The position numbers and the translations under genes were made by a program. A stretch of DNA of 64,000 nucleotides, from NCBI RefSeq assembly GCF_003625485.1, contig NZ_RAIR01000001.1, positions 248,001-312,000 of the forward strand. Reading direction: 5' to 3'. Positions 26,388 to 36,380 of this stretch are shown here, one piece after another. This stretch comes from Butyrivibrio sp. CB08 (GTDB lineage Bacteria; Bacillota; Clostridia; Lachnospirales; Lachnospiraceae). The first letter of the stretch is position 1. Each line of letters begins with the position of its first letter. The notes under the pieces are model-generated. The model searched no databases. It worked only from the letters and a program-made list of their open reading frames with translations, and was not told the origin of the DNA.

Positions 26388-28400
26388 TCAAATCTTAAAC
26401 TTCTGAACATAGGATGTAAGAGTCTGGGAAGTCTCCGCAAGCTCGTGGGAATTGTCTGCCACATCCTGACTGCTCTTTGTGATATTGTTTGCCATTTCAA
26501 CCATGTTCTCACTGGTTGCGAGGATCTCATCAGCACTGGCTGCCTGCTCCTCGGAAATAGCAGCTACGTTAGTTGCTACGTCATCAACCTTCTGGATATC
26601 ATCTATCATGGCCTCGATAAGACCATTGGATTCCTGAATGTTGTTATAGATCTGATCAAAGGTTCCAACAGCAACATGAATAAGATCTGAGTTCTCTCTT
26701 ATGCTGTCAGCACTTTCGTTGGCCTTTCCAACTGCTTCGCCGATAAGTCTCTTAACCTCGTCAATGAGGTTTGAGATGTCCTGAGCGCTCTGGGCTGAAG
26801 TCTGTGCCAGCTTGGCAATCTGAGTAGCAACGACTGCAAAGCCCTTACCTGCTTCACCAGCTCGTGCAGCCTCAATACTTGCATTGAGGGAAAGGAGATT
26901 GGTCTCTTCAGCGATCTCACCGATCATTCCAACGATATTGGTGATCTCCTCAGAAGCAGCACCAACCTTGTTGATGGACTCTACAAGTCTCTCGTTGGAT
27001 TCTGAGATTCCATTCATGGCCTCGGAGAGCTTCTCCATATCCTGACGGCCCTGCTGGGAGATCTCAACTGTTTCCTTCATGCTTTCATTAGCCTTGTCAC
27101 TGTTATCTCTTGTATCAGCAACAACCTGGGCGAGGGTAGTAGCGTTATTTGCAATGTCGTTAACAGCTGTAGCCAGCTGATCAACGGTTTCATTGAGCTG
27201 CTGCATGGCCTCAGCCTGGGACTGGGATGCTTCGTACATGGTCTTTGATACTCTGTCGGAGTTATCAGACTCTTCCTGAAGTTTGTCAGATTCCTGACTG
27301 ATATGGGACAGCATACTTCTCATGGATGCTACGAAGTCTGAAACCTTGCTGCCCATAACACCGATCTCATCGTTACTTGAGGAGTCGACGTCAATTGTGA
27401 AGTCACCCTCTGACATGGAAGCGATGTTGTTGGAGATATTGCCAAGAGGAGCAATAACTCTTCTGACAACGAACAGGATAAGAATAACAATAAGAACAAT
27501 TGCTATTGCACCAACTATTGCCAGGATTGTACCCATCTGAGCAACGGATTTTAGAATAACATTTGTTGGGATGTATGATACTAAAACCCAGTCAGTTCCC
27601 GATACTTCAGAGAATGCAACCATGTAATCGCCGATCTCTTTACTGGTAAGATCGCTTTCATCGATAGACTTGCAGGCGCCTGCTAAAAGCTCATCAGAGC
27701 TGCTCTGTGAGAGAGTGGTTCCTACAAGTCCTGTTTCTCTGTGGGCAAGGATCTTGTTGTCGTTGGTATCTACCAGGAAAGAGCTGGCATCAGTCATCTT
27801 TACACCGGAGTTTACGATGATCATTATCTTGTTCAGGGTAACGTCAGCGCCGATGATCTTAATTACGTCTGAACCGTCATTTAAGATACCAGTGGCACTT
27901 ATAACTGTTTCACCCTGGTCATTTGTGTATGAAGTTCCGTATGCCATGGCTATGCGGCTGATACCCTGTTTAAACCAGGTGCTCTCGGTTATGTTCGCAT
28001 CTGACATATCAGACTCCGTAGCCTTATAGAGCTTTCCATCGGTTGTTCCGATATAGAAGCCCTTTGGCGAATCGGAATTATAGCCATAGAAAGAATCAAG
28101 AATGCCAGTAAGCTCTGCTTCGCTGGGATTCATGCTCTCAATGGTGTGTTTTACAGTCTGGAAATAGGTCAGATTCTCAGCCAGCCACGCTTCGATGTTA
28201 TCGGACTGGTTGGAGATTGAGGATTCCAGTGTTTCCAAAGCCATTTCTGTCATTCTGCGCTTGGAAACTGAGGCCGCAATGTTGACAAGTGCCAGAACTG
28301 TGATGATTACAACAGGAATGATGTACATAAGGAGCTTGGTACTGATCTTCTTGTTTTTCTTCTTCACAGCAGTAGATGTGATTTCCCCGTTTGTGCTCAT
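26388..28400 (-). CDS. Methyl-accepting chemotaxis protein with Cache sensor domain
   Basis: A 670-residue chemoreceptor: membrane helix 1 (about 20-43), a large extracellular double-Cache-like domain (about 50-285, with [19 protein letters not shown] and WVLVSYIP), helix 2 (about 290-314), HAMP, and the signalling hairpin with the conserved tip [37 protein letters not shown] (seen as two blocks around E..TNLL). No CheR-tethering pentapeptide at the C-terminus. It is transcribed with the binding lipoprotein downstream. Cache domains bind small ligands directly, so the lipoprotein could add a second input. Confidence 0.93.
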   Translation of the reverse strand: MSTNGEITSTAVKKKNKKISTKLLMYIIPVVIITVLALVNIAASVSKRRMTEMALETLESSISNQSDNIEAWLAENLTYFQTVKHTIESMNPSEAELTGILDSFYGYNSDSPKGFYIGTTDGKLYKATESDMSDANITESTWFKQGISRIAMAYGTSYTNDQGETVISATGILNDGSDVIKIIGADVTLNKIMIIVNSGVKMTDASSFLVDTNDNKILAHRETGLVGTTLSQSSSDELLAGACKSIDESDLTSKEIGDYMVAFSEVSGTDWVLVSYIPTNVILKSVAQMGTILAIVGAIAIVLIVILILFVVRRVIAPLGNISNNIASMSEGDFTIDVDSSSNDEIGVMGSKVSDFVASMRSMLSHISQESDKLQEESDNSDRVSKTMYEASQSQAEAMQQLNETVDQLATAVNDIANNATTLAQVVADTRDNSDKANESMKETVEISQQGRQDMEKLSEAMNGISESNERLVESINKVGAASEEITNIVGMIGEIAEETNLLSLNASIEAARAGEAGKGFAVVATQIAKLAQTSAQSAQDISNLIDEVKRLIGEAVGKANESADSIRENSDLIHVAVGTFDQIYNNIQESNGLIEAMIDDIQKVDDVATNVAAISEEQAASADEILATSENMVEMANNITKSSQDVADNSHELAETSQTLTSYVQKFKI

Positions 28401-28451
28401 AGTTTTGTCTCCTGTTATTAAAGTAATAAATATTTACAAGACTTTCCTATA

Positions 28452-28460
28452 ATTATAGCA
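28452..28460 (-). promoter_or_regulatory. Extended -10 promoter for the MCP gene
   Basis: Read on the minus strand, TGcTATAAT lies about 50 bp before the ATG. No clear -35 and no match to a flagellar sigma (SigD) promoter was found. Confidence 0.45.
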
Positions 28461-28522
28461 CTTTCGGGGTAGGATATAGACTATATAACGATATAATTTA
28501 CATTATTTTAAGAAAATGTTGG

Positions 28523-29047
28523 TCAGTTTTTTGAATTATCAGAAAAAAGCGAAGCAACCTTCCCGGTTACCTTCTCAAGGGAATCTCTTCCCTCGTCCAC
28601 GGTAATATCTGCATACTTTTCGTAAAGAGCAGATCGCTCCTGGTAAAGAGAATCCAGTGTCTGTCCATCCTTCATGACTACGCCTCGCTGCTTGGCGTGA
28701 TGGAGACGCTTTTTCAAAGTCTCAAGGCTTACCTTTAAGTAGACTACCTGGCCAATTTCCTTGTAGTGCTCCATGGCCTCTTTTCCATAGACAACGCTTC
28801 CGCCTGTGGCGATAACAGTTCTGTCAGCTTCTATCTCTGAATTGATGCGGTTTTCAATGGCTACAAAGCCGTCAACTCCCTCATCCTCGATGATCTTGGA
28901 GAGCTTACGTCCCTCTTTTTCCTGGATAACAATATCAGCATCTATGAAACGATACCCCAGTATCTTAGCGAGAATTACGCCAACTGTACTCTTTCCTGAG
29001 GTGGGCATTCCTATGAGTATGATGTTATTTTTTTTACTGTCTGACAT
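28523..29047 (-). CDS. aroK: Shikimate kinase
   Basis: A 174-residue kinase with P-loop GMPTSGKST, the shikimate-binding DADIVIQ and IATGGSVV segments and LID-region arginines (RLHHAKQRGVV). It phosphorylates shikimate in aromatic amino-acid synthesis. No other aro genes are nearby. It is divergent from the TetR gene and upstream of the MCP gene with a 122-nt gap. Confidence 0.9.
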   Translation of the reverse strand: MSDSKKNNIILIGMPTSGKSTVGVILAKILGYRFIDADIVIQEKEGRKLSKIIEDEGVDGFVAIENRINSEIEADRTVIATGGSVVYGKEAMEHYKEIGQVVYLKVSLETLKKRLHHAKQRGVVMKDGQTLDSLYQERSALYEKYADITVDEGRDSLEKVTGKVASLFSDNSKN

Positions 29048-29107
29048 ATCGCATCTCCTTGAAAAAAATTCATTTCATTCTATCACAGTTTACGTGGGGA
29101 AAGTACA

Positions 29108-29136
29108 TTGACACCACTATTTTCTTAATATAAAAT
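29108..29136 (+). promoter_or_regulatory. Promoter for the tetR operon
   Basis: TTGACA (29108-29113) and TAAAAT (29131-29136) with a 17-bp spacer, about 43 bp before the ATG. Confidence 0.8.
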
Positions 29137-29179
29137 AATAACGCACGCAATTATTCGCGGGCACGATGGGAGGAAATAA

Positions 29180-29731
29180 ATGTCTAGAAAAGCAACAATC
29201 ACGCAGAAAGAGATCGTTAATGCGGCGTTTAAAATAACAAGGAAAGAGGGCTTTGAGCAGATCACATCAAGAAAACTCGCAGCAGCAGCTGGCTGTTCAA
29301 CACAGCCTATTTTCCGTATCTATGAGAACATGGATGCCCTCAAGAAGGACGTCTATGACAAGGCAGCAGAGTACTATCTTGAGTATTATGATGAGTGCAG
29401 CAAGACCCACGATGTTCCTTTTGTGGACCTTGGCCTTGCATATATTGGATTTGCGCAGAAATACCCTCATCTGTTCAGACTTCTTTTCATTTCTGAGCAG
29501 GGATCAGAGTCTAAGAGCATGTATGACCTTGTAAACGGCAATTCTGAGAACGTTGTAAAAGAGATCAACAGAGCTCAGGCTAAGGGTGCATCCAATGCAC
29601 AGCAGCTCTTTATGCAGATGTGGATCTTTATCCACGGCGCAGGCTGCATGGCAGTTACAGGCGATTATGACCTTGATGAAGCTACTTCTGTAAGTATGCT
29701 TGAGTCAGCATACATGGCATTTAGCCGCTGA
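29180..29731 (+). CDS. TetR/AcrR-family regulator
   Basis: A 183-residue protein with an N-terminal TetR DNA-binding domain (ITSRKLAAAAGCSTQPIFRIYENMDALKKD, here the recognition helix around STQPIFRIY) and a helical C-terminal ligand/dimer domain. Effector unknown. Consensus promoter and GGGAGGA ribosome site precede it. The next regulator gene starts 10 nt after its stop, so the two are probably co-expressed. Confidence 0.88.
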   Translation: MSRKATITQKEIVNAAFKITRKEGFEQITSRKLAAAAGCSTQPIFRIYENMDALKKDVYDKAAEYYLEYYDECSKTHDVPFVDLGLAYIGFAQKYPHLFRLLFISEQGSESKSMYDLVNGNSENVVKEINRAQAKGASNAQQLFMQMWIFIHGAGCMAVTGDYDLDEATSVSMLESAYMAFSR

Positions 29732-29741
29732 TGGTGGTCAT

Positions 29742-30692
29742 ATGAAGTTTGACGCGGACGTAGATGTAGTTACCAGGATAAATGAATGCTACTCCAGGAT
29801 GAGTAAGGGCAAAAAGAACATTGCCACTTATGTCATCGAGCACTACGAGCAGGCAGTATTTATGAAGGCTGCTGAGCTTGGCAAGATTGTTGGCGTCAGT
29901 GAGTCAACAGTTGTGAGATTCGCCATGAGTCTTGGCTACGAGGGATATCCTGAGTTCCAGAAGTCCCTTGCTGAGTGGGTCTCCGACAAATTTGGATCAG
30001 TAGAAAAAGTGGGCAGACGATTTGGAAAGAGCAGCGAGGGAGAGATCCTTTCATCGATCCTTCAGTCTGATATTTCCAATATCGAGCACACTATCAATAA
30101 TATTGATGTGGCTGCTTTTAAAACAGCAGTTGATATCATTCTTAAGGCAAGAACAGTTTACATTGTAGGTATTAGGAGCTGTGAGCCTCTGGCAGATTTC
30201 CTGCACTTTTATCTCAACATGATAAGGGGCGGTAATGTCCTGATAAAGACAACCAGCGTCAGCGAGATGTTTGAGCAGATGATCAGAATCGGAGACAGGG
30301 ACTGCATCATAGGTATCAGCTTCCCAAGATATTCCATGCGTACGCTTAAGTGCATGGAGTTTGCCAACGACAGAAATGCCAAGGTCATCACCATAACAGA
30401 CTCGGTTCATTCACCCATGAACCTGTACTCCTCCTGCAATATCCTTGCAAAGAGCGAGATGGCATCTATAGTTGATTCTCTTGTCGCACCTCTTAGCGTT
30501 ATAAATGCTCTTGTTGTAGCACTTTGTATGAAGAGGCCCAATGAAGTTAAGGCAGATCTTCAGATGCTTGAGGAAGTCTGGAACAACTATCAGGTATACT
30601 TAAACGATGAAATAGATTTTGCTTCTGACGACGTGGCTATGCATTTGCCAGGACCACTTAGGGATAAGTCAGATGAGGAAGAATATGAATAA
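29742..30692 (+). CDS. RpiR/MurR-family regulator (HTH + SIS)
   Basis: A 316-residue regulator with an N-terminal HTH_6 domain (VVRFAMSLGYEGYPEFQ is the usual signature after the recognition helix) and a C-terminal SIS sugar-isomerase-type domain (TVYIVGIRSCEPLADFLHFYLN, IGISFPRYSMRT) that normally senses a sugar phosphate. The start is ATG 29742, after the preceding stop; the longer frame from 29700 would overlap tetR without a ribosome site. Target genes are not evident nearby. Confidence 0.88.
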   Translation: MKFDADVDVVTRINECYSRMSKGKKNIATYVIEHYEQAVFMKAAELGKIVGVSESTVVRFAMSLGYEGYPEFQKSLAEWVSDKFGSVEKVGRRFGKSSEGEILSSILQSDISNIEHTINNIDVAAFKTAVDIILKARTVYIVGIRSCEPLADFLHFYLNMIRGGNVLIKTTSVSEMFEQMIRIGDRDCIIGISFPRYSMRTLKCMEFANDRNAKVITITDSVHSPMNLYSSCNILAKSEMASIVDSLVAPLSVINALVVALCMKRPNEVKADLQMLEEVWNNYQVYLNDEIDFASDDVAMHLPGPLRDKSDEEEYE

Positions 30693-31974
30693 AATAGCAG
30701 TGATCGGCTGCGGTGCAGCTGGTATGATGGCGGCGCTTGCTGCTGCGGAGAGCGGCGGGAGCGTCACTATTTTTGAGAAAAATGAAAAACCCGGGAAAAA
30801 GATCTATATCACAGGAAAGGGCCGCTGTAATGTGACCAATGCCTGCGATGTAGAGGACTATTTTGACCATGTCATGAGAAATCCCAGGTTCTTATACAGT
30901 GCAGTTTACAGCTATGACAATGAGGCAGTAATGCACTTCTTTGAAAAGAACGGCTGTCATTTAAAGGTAGAGCGCGGAGACAGGGTGTTTCCTGTTTCAG
31001 ACCACTCATCTGATATTATAAGGACCCTTTACGAAGCTGTTAAAAAAGCAGGTGTTTCTGTTTTGTTTAATACGCAGGTTCATTCGGTGGAGGCTCAGTC
31101 TGGCAGGGTATCAGCTGTTACTTATTCAAGTGACGATGACCCGATTACCAGAGAAGAGTTTGACAAGGTCATCATCTGCACAGGAGGAATGTCCTATCCA
31201 TCAACCGGATCAACTGGAGATGGATACAGATTTGCCAGGGATCTTGGCCATGAGATTGTTTCAGCACGTCCTTCTCTTGTACCTTTTGAGATTCAGGAGG
31301 AGTGGTGCACAAGGCTCCAGGGCCTGTCACTTAAGAACGTGACCCTTAAGATGTATCAGTATAAGAGCGACGAAGAGATGGCTGCAGCTAATGCTCCCGG
31401 CAAAAAGAAGGCGAAGCCTGTATATGAGGGCTTTGGAGAGATGCTCTTTACCCACTTTGGCATAAGCGGACCAATCGCCCTTACAGCCAGCTGTTACTAC
31501 GAAAAAGAAAAGAAGGCAAGGCTCCTTTTGGACCTTAAGCCTGCTCTTTCTGCCGAGCAGCTTGATAAGAGGATCCTTAGGGACTTCGATGATGCTCCAA
31601 ATAAACAGTTTAAAAATGTGATAGGATCTCTTTTCCCATCAAAGCTTGTGCCTGTAATGGTGGAGCTGTCCGGGATCGATCCTGAAAAGAGCGTAAATAA
31701 CGTAACCAGAGAAGAGAGAACAGCTTTTGTAAACCTCATCAAAAATGTCCCGATGACAATAACTGGCACAAGGGGCTTTAATGAGGCTATAATAACCAGA
31801 GGCGGAGTCAAGGTAAAAGAGATCGACCCGTCCACCATGGAATCCAAGATTGTTTCGGGGCTTTACTTTGCGGGAGAAGTTCTGGATGTAGACACCGAGA
31901 CTGGTGGATTCAACCTGCAGGTTGCCTGGTCTACAGGGCATCTTGCCGGAGTATCAGCTGCCAGTGAGGAGTGA
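30685..31974 (+). CDS. HI0933/YhiN-like NAD(P)/FAD-dependent oxidoreductase
   Basis: A 429-residue flavoprotein with the N-terminal dinucleotide motif GCGAAGMMAALAAAESG, GKGRCNVTN (the family signature), CTGGMSYPSTGSTGDGY and the C-terminal FAGEVLDVDTETGGFNLQ FAD-binding block. The family is conserved but its reaction is generally unknown (some bile-acid relatives are called BaiN). ATG 30685 has a GAGGAA ribosome site and overlaps the rpiR stop by 8 bp. Confidence 0.9.
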   Translation: MNKIAVIGCGAAGMMAALAAAESGGSVTIFEKNEKPGKKIYITGKGRCNVTNACDVEDYFDHVMRNPRFLYSAVYSYDNEAVMHFFEKNGCHLKVERGDRVFPVSDHSSDIIRTLYEAVKKAGVSVLFNTQVHSVEAQSGRVSAVTYSSDDDPITREEFDKVIICTGGMSYPSTGSTGDGYRFARDLGHEIVSARPSLVPFEIQEEWCTRLQGLSLKNVTLKMYQYKSDEEMAAANAPGKKKAKPVYEGFGEMLFTHFGISGPIALTASCYYEKEKKARLLLDLKPALSAEQLDKRILRDFDDAPNKQFKNVIGSLFPSKLVPVMVELSGIDPEKSVNNVTREERTAFVNLIKNVPMTITGTRGFNEAIITRGGVKVKEIDPSTMESKIVSGLYFAGEVLDVDTETGGFNLQVAWSTGHLAGVSAASEE

Positions 31975-32015
31975 CTTTTAGGCAGCACAAGTTAGTAATT
32001 GGAGGAATTTTAGTA

Positions 32016-32681
32016 ATGAGTAGAAGTATCGCAATCGACGGACCTGCAGGAGCAGGAAAGAGCACAATAGCCAAGAAGGTAGCCAAATCCCTTGGCTTCA
32101 TATATGTGGACACAGGAGCAATGTACAGGGCAATGGCTCTTTACATGATCAAGCAGGGAATTGATGCATCAGAGTCAGATAAGATCAGCGCGACCTGCAC
32201 CACAGCAGACATCACTATAAAGCATGAGAACGGCGAGCAGGTGGTATACCTTAACGGCGAAAATGTAAACGGTCTTATAAGAACTGAAGAGGTTGGAAAC
32301 ATGGCCTCAGCCAGCAGCGTAAACGGAGATGTTCGAAAGAAACTGGTTGAGCTTCAGCAAAAACTTGCAGAGACTACAGACGTAGTAATGGATGGCCGCG
32401 ACATCGGAACTGTTGTACTCCCGGGTGCAGACCTTAAGGTTTATCTTACAGCAAGCTCAAGAGTACGCGCAGAGCGCCGCTACAAGGAGCTTGTGGCTAA
32501 GGGAGTTGAGTGTAACCTTGATGACATCGAGAAGGACATCATTGACCGCGACTACCGCGACATGCACCGTGAGAATTCACCTCTCATGCAGGCAGAGGAC
32601 GCGGTTCTCGTAGATTCATCCGACATGACCATTGATGGAGTAGCAGACAGGATCCTTGAACTGTACAGAGAAAGAGTCTGA
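32016..32681 (+). CDS. cmk: Cytidylate kinase
   Basis: A 221-residue (d)CMP kinase with P-loop DGPAGAGKST, YVDTGAMYRA, MDGRDIGTVVLP and the LID segment RDYRDMHRENSPL. ATG 32016 has a perfect GGAGGA site; the longer frame from 31971 would add 15 residues before the conserved start. It is upstream of ispH and rpsA as in many Firmicutes. Confidence 0.95.
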   Translation: MSRSIAIDGPAGAGKSTIAKKVAKSLGFIYVDTGAMYRAMALYMIKQGIDASESDKISATCTTADITIKHENGEQVVYLNGENVNGLIRTEEVGNMASASSVNGDVRKKLVELQQKLAETTDVVMDGRDIGTVVLPGADLKVYLTASSRVRAERRYKELVAKGVECNLDDIEKDIIDRDYRDMHRENSPLMQAEDAVLVDSSDMTIDGVADRILELYRERV

Positions 32682-32692
32682 TAGGAGTTTTT

Positions 32693-33544
32693 ATGGAAGT
32701 AATTGTAGCTGAGCATGCTGGTTTCTGCTTTGGAGTGACAAAAGCGGTTGAAACAGTTTATGACCAGATAGATAGCAAAAAAGCGAATATTTATACATTT
32801 GGACCCATCATCCACAACGAGATCGTCGTTGGAGACCTGGAGAGCAAAGGCGTCAAGGTTATAGAGAGCGTTGATGACCTTAAAGGCGTAACAGAAGGAA
32901 CCGTTGTCATCAGGTCCCACGGCGTAACCAAAGAGGTTCACAAGGCATTAGAGGAAACAGGCCTTGAGATCATAGATGCCACCTGTCCTTTCGTTAAGAG
33001 GATCCACAGGATCGTGGAAGAGGAGAGTAAAAAGGGCAAGAGCATCATTGTAGTTGGCAGCAAGACTCATCCAGAGGTTGAGGGTATCGTAAGCTACGCC
33101 AGTGGCCCTGTTTACGTGGTTGAATCACCCGAAATGGCAGATAAATTCCAAGGTGACAAAACAAAAGATTACACAGTCGTGTCCCAGACTACCTTTAACA
33201 AAAACAAATTTCAAGAAACCATTGAATTAATTGAAAATTATGGTTACAATATTAATATTGTGAATACTATATGCAACGCCACTGACGAGAGGCAGTCTGA
33301 AGCGGAGGAGATAGCTTCCCGTGCAGATGTAATGATAGTTATAGGCGGTGCGCATAGCTCAAACTCAAGAAAACTCTACGAGATATGCGCTGCGAGATGT
33401 GATCGCACATATTTTATTCAGACACTGGATGACCTCAAACTGGAGATACCAGAGGGGGCCAGACTAGTGGGCATTACCGCCGGGGCTTCAACCCCAAAGA
33501 ACATTATTGAGGAGGTTCAGAAACATGTCAGAACAAACTTTTGA
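32693..33544 (+). CDS. ispH: 4-hydroxy-3-methylbut-2-enyl diphosphate reductase
   Basis: A 283-residue [4Fe-4S] enzyme with the three cluster Cys in EHAGFCFGV, DATCPFVKR and NTICNATDERQ. It makes IPP and DMAPP, the last MEP step. Its 3' end overlaps the rpsA start by 20 bp in another frame, leaving a separate rpsA rather than the ispH-rpsA fusion known in many Clostridia. Confidence 0.96.
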   Translation: MEVIVAEHAGFCFGVTKAVETVYDQIDSKKANIYTFGPIIHNEIVVGDLESKGVKVIESVDDLKGVTEGTVVIRSHGVTKEVHKALEETGLEIIDATCPFVKRIHRIVEEESKKGKSIIVVGSKTHPEVEGIVSYASGPVYVVESPEMADKFQGDKTKDYTVVSQTTFNKNKFQETIELIENYGYNINIVNTICNATDERQSEAEEIASRADVMIVIGGAHSSNSRKLYEICAARCDRTYFIQTLDDLKLEIPEGARLVGITAGASTPKNIIEEVQKHVRTNF

Positions 33545-34673
33545 ACAGATGCTTAACGAATCGTTCAAAACAATTCACACAGGGGAGGTTGTAGAGGGAA
33601 CTGTTATTGACGTTAAGCCTGACGAGATAATCCTTAACATTGGTTACAAGTCCGACGGTGTACTTACCAAGAACGAATACTCTAACGACAACAGTATTGA
33701 CCTTACAACAGCCGTTAAAGTTGGTGATACAATGGACGTTAAGGTCCTTAAGACCAACGATGCTGATGGTCAGGTCATTCTTTCATACAAGAGACTTGCA
33801 CTTGACAGAGGCAACAAGAGAATTGAGGAAGCCTTCAACAACAAAGAGGTACTTACAGCTAAGGTTGTTCAGGTACTTGAGGGTGGACTTACAGTAGTAG
33901 TTGACGAAGTAAGAATATTTATACCAGCTAGTCTCGTATCAGACAGCTATGAGAAGGATCTTTCCAAGTATCAGGATCAGGAGATCCAGTTCGTAGTAAC
34001 TGAGTATAATCCTAAGAGACGCAGATACATCGGTAACCGCAGAATGCTTGTTACAGCTGAGAAGGCTGAGGCAGCCAAGAAGCTCTTTGATACAATCAAG
34101 GCTGGCGATGTAGTTGACGGTGTAGTTAAGAACGTTACAGACTTTGGTGCCTTCATTGATCTTGGTGGCGCAGACGGACTCCTTCACATCTCAGAGATGA
34201 GCTGGGGAAGAGTTGAGAGCCCTAAGAAGGTATTCAAGATTGGCGATACAGTTAAGGTACTTGTTAAGAGTATCGATGGCAGCAAGATCGCTCTTTCAAG
34301 AAAGTTCGACAACGAGAACCCTTGGAAGGATGCTACTGAGAAGTATGCAGTAGGCAACGTAGTTAAGGGCAAGGTTGCAAGGATGACAGACTTTGGTGCT
34401 TTCGTAGAGCTTGAGCCTGGTATCGACGCACTTCTTCATGTATCTCAGATTGCAAAAGAGCACATTGAGAAGCCTGCAGATGTCCTTAAGGTTGGCGATG
34501 AGGTTGAGGCTAAGATCGTTGATTTCAACGAAGCTGACAAGAAGATCAGCCTTTCAATCAAGGCTATGTTCGCTCCAGAGAAAGAGGAGGAAGCTCCTGC
34601 AGAAGAAGAGGGCGATGTAGTATCTGTTGATATCGACAAGGTTATCGCCGAGCAGAGCGAAGAGAATGAATAA
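33525..34673 (+). CDS. rpsA: Ribosomal protein bS1 (four S1 domains)
   Basis: A 382-residue protein with four S1 RNA-binding domains (about residues 15-85, 100-165, 188-256 and 273-342; for example GVVKNVTDFGAFIDLGGADGLLH and the repeat unit with GAFVELEPGIDALLH), then an acidic tail. ATG 33525 is chosen because GAGGAGG (33509-33515) lies within the ispH coding end at proper spacing. In low-GC Firmicutes this S1 may be an accessory rather than an essential ribosomal protein. Confidence 0.92.
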   Translation: MSEQTFEQMLNESFKTIHTGEVVEGTVIDVKPDEIILNIGYKSDGVLTKNEYSNDNSIDLTTAVKVGDTMDVKVLKTNDADGQVILSYKRLALDRGNKRIEEAFNNKEVLTAKVVQVLEGGLTVVVDEVRIFIPASLVSDSYEKDLSKYQDQEIQFVVTEYNPKRRRYIGNRRMLVTAEKAEAAKKLFDTIKAGDVVDGVVKNVTDFGAFIDLGGADGLLHISEMSWGRVESPKKVFKIGDTVKVLVKSIDGSKIALSRKFDNENPWKDATEKYAVGNVVKGKVARMTDFGAFVELEPGIDALLHVSQIAKEHIEKPADVLKVGDEVEAKIVDFNEADKKISLSIKAMFAPEKEEEAPAEEEGDVVSVDIDKVIAEQSEENE

Positions 34674-34692
34674 TTTACAGCCGTGGCTGTGT

Positions 34693-34723
34693 AAGGAGGT
34701 GGATTCATTCCACCTCCTTTTTT
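34693..34723 (+). terminator. Terminator after rpsA
   Basis: An 11-bp stem AAGGAGGTGGA / TCCACCTCCTT with a 5-nt loop, then a T-run. The stem contains an anti-SD-like CCACCTCC, but no gene starts at its AGGAGG arm. Confidence 0.93.
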
Positions 34724-34760
34724 CAAGAAAAGATATTTCTTTTTCGTGGGAGTTTGGGGT

Positions 34761-36380
34761 ATGTTAAAGGTTTTTTTGGCTGAAGATGAATTCGTGGTAC
34801 GGGAAGGTATCAAAAACAATATCGACTGGAATGGGGCAGGTTATGAATTTTGCGGAGAGGCTGGCGACGGAGAGCTGGCCTACTCCATGATCCAGAAGCT
34901 AAGGCCCGACATTCTTATCACTGATATCAAGATGCCGTTTATGGACGGCCTCGCACTTAGCCGCATGGTCAAGGCGCAGTTCCCAAACATTGAGATAATC
35001 TTACTTACAGGCTATGAAGATTTTGAGTTTGCCAAGGAGGCAATTAAGATTGGCGTATCCTCATATCTCTCAAAACCTATTAGTGGTGAAAATCTCCTTA
35101 AGGAGATCGGCGTTGTTGCTGAAAAGCTCGAGGAGAAGAACAGAGAGCTTGAAATAAGACGCATGTACGAAGAGGACATGAAGGAGAGGACCGAGCTTGA
35201 TAAGCATGACTTCTTCGAAGACCTTGTTAAGGGTTCAAGAGACCTTCCATACATCCTTAAGCGTGCTAAGGAACTGGATATAGACATTTCCGGCCTTAGC
35301 TATAACATTATCCTTCTTAAGATCTGGTCCATCAAGCACGAGAGCGGAGAGTTCTCAAATACTGTAGTTAAAGTGGCAGACCAGGTGGCAGATCTCGTTG
35401 AGGAAATGGGTGGTCTTATCTTTGATATGAACCTGGACAGCAAGGCTATACTTCTGAAGGGTGACTTTGAAAAAGAGACTAATGAAGCGGTTTCCGGAAT
35501 CATTGAGAGGATGAAGGAGCTCTTTTCCCAGTATCCAAATATCAGGTACTTCGGAGGAGTTGGTAAGCCGGTTGAGAGGATCACTGATATCCCAACGAGC
35601 TTTAAGCTGGCAAGCCGCGCCTTTGCACATCTGTACCTCAACACAGGCAACGACTTCCTTGTGGGGTCAGAAGGTGCGGTACATTCAAAGGGCGACGATA
35701 TCATCATTTCTGAGATAGATCCAAGACATATCGACAGGCGCCACGTCAAGGAGTTCTTAAGACGAGGCGAGGAGTCAGAGGCTGAGTACTTCCTTGAAGA
35801 GTTCTTTGAGGGAATGGGACAGGATGCCCTTCGCTCCAACATGCTGCGCCAGTATATCGCCATGGATGTGTACTTCTGCGTGGCAGACTTTGTGGAGAAT
35901 GACCTTCTTCTTAACAGGAGCGAGCTGGGAGATCAGATTCCTGCAGCGGACCTTCTTGGAGACGAACAAAAGACCAAAGATTTCCTTGTAGATATCCTTA
36001 AAAAAGCCGTTACTTTAAGGAAAGACAGTTCCCAGGGTGGCGTAAGGGATGTGGTCAAGGAAGTGATCGCATACATCGATGAGAATTACAGCGACGACGA
36101 GCTGTCCCTAAACAAGCTGGCAGCCCACGTGAACTTCTCACCAAACCACTTAAGCGCTGTGTTCAGGCAGGAGACAGGGCAGCCCTTTATCAAGTACCTT
36201 ACGGACTTTAGGCTTGAGAAGGCAAAAGAGCTGCTTCTGGAAACCTCAAAAAAGAGCAGCGAGATAAGTCTTCTTGTGGGATACAAAGATCCCCACTATT
36301 TCTCATACCTGTTTAAAAAGACCCAGGGCATGACCACAACCCAGTACAGGGGCAAAGGACGCGTGGAGGGCGATGAATGA
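34761..36380 (+). CDS. YesN-type response regulator with AraC DNA-binding domain
   Basis: A 539-residue regulator: receiver domain (phospho-acceptor D55 in LITDIKMP, K105), a long middle region, and a C-terminal AraC double helix-turn-helix (LAAHVNFSPNHLSAVFRQETG, ISLLVGYKDPHYFSYLFKK). ATG 34761 is preferred over the GTG at 34746. It overlaps the histidine-kinase gene (ATGA) and lies directly upstream of the sugar transporter, which it probably activates. Confidence 0.93.
   Translation: MLKVFLAEDEFVVREGIKNNIDWNGAGYEFCGEAGDGELAYSMIQKLRPDILITDIKMPFMDGLALSRMVKAQFPNIEIILLTGYEDFEFAKEAIKIGVSSYLSKPISGENLLKEIGVVAEKLEEKNRELEIRRMYEEDMKERTELDKHDFFEDLVKGSRDLPYILKRAKELDIDISGLSYNIILLKIWSIKHESGEFSNTVVKVADQVADLVEEMGGLIFDMNLDSKAILLKGDFEKETNEAVSGIIERMKELFSQYPNIRYFGGVGKPVERITDIPTSFKLASRAFAHLYLNTGNDFLVGSEGAVHSKGDDIIISEIDPRHIDRRHVKEFLRRGEESEAEYFLEEFFEGMGQDALRSNMLRQYIAMDVYFCVADFVENDLLLNRSELGDQIPAADLLGDEQKTKDFLVDILKKAVTLRKDSSQGGVRDVVKEVIAYIDENYSDDELSLNKLAAHVNFSPNHLSAVFRQETGQPFIKYLTDFRLEKAKELLLETSKKSSEISLLVGYKDPHYFSYLFKKTQGMTTTQYRGKGRVEGDE

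Noticed and set aside
28428..28522. SigD-type flagellar promoter for the MCP gene
   Set aside because: No TAAA-N15-CCGATAT-like sequence is present on the minus strand; an extended -10 fits better.
34693..34723. AGGAGGTGG at the rpsA end as a ribosome site for a new gene
   Set aside because: It is one arm of a perfect terminator stem followed by a T-run, and no start codon follows at suitable distance.
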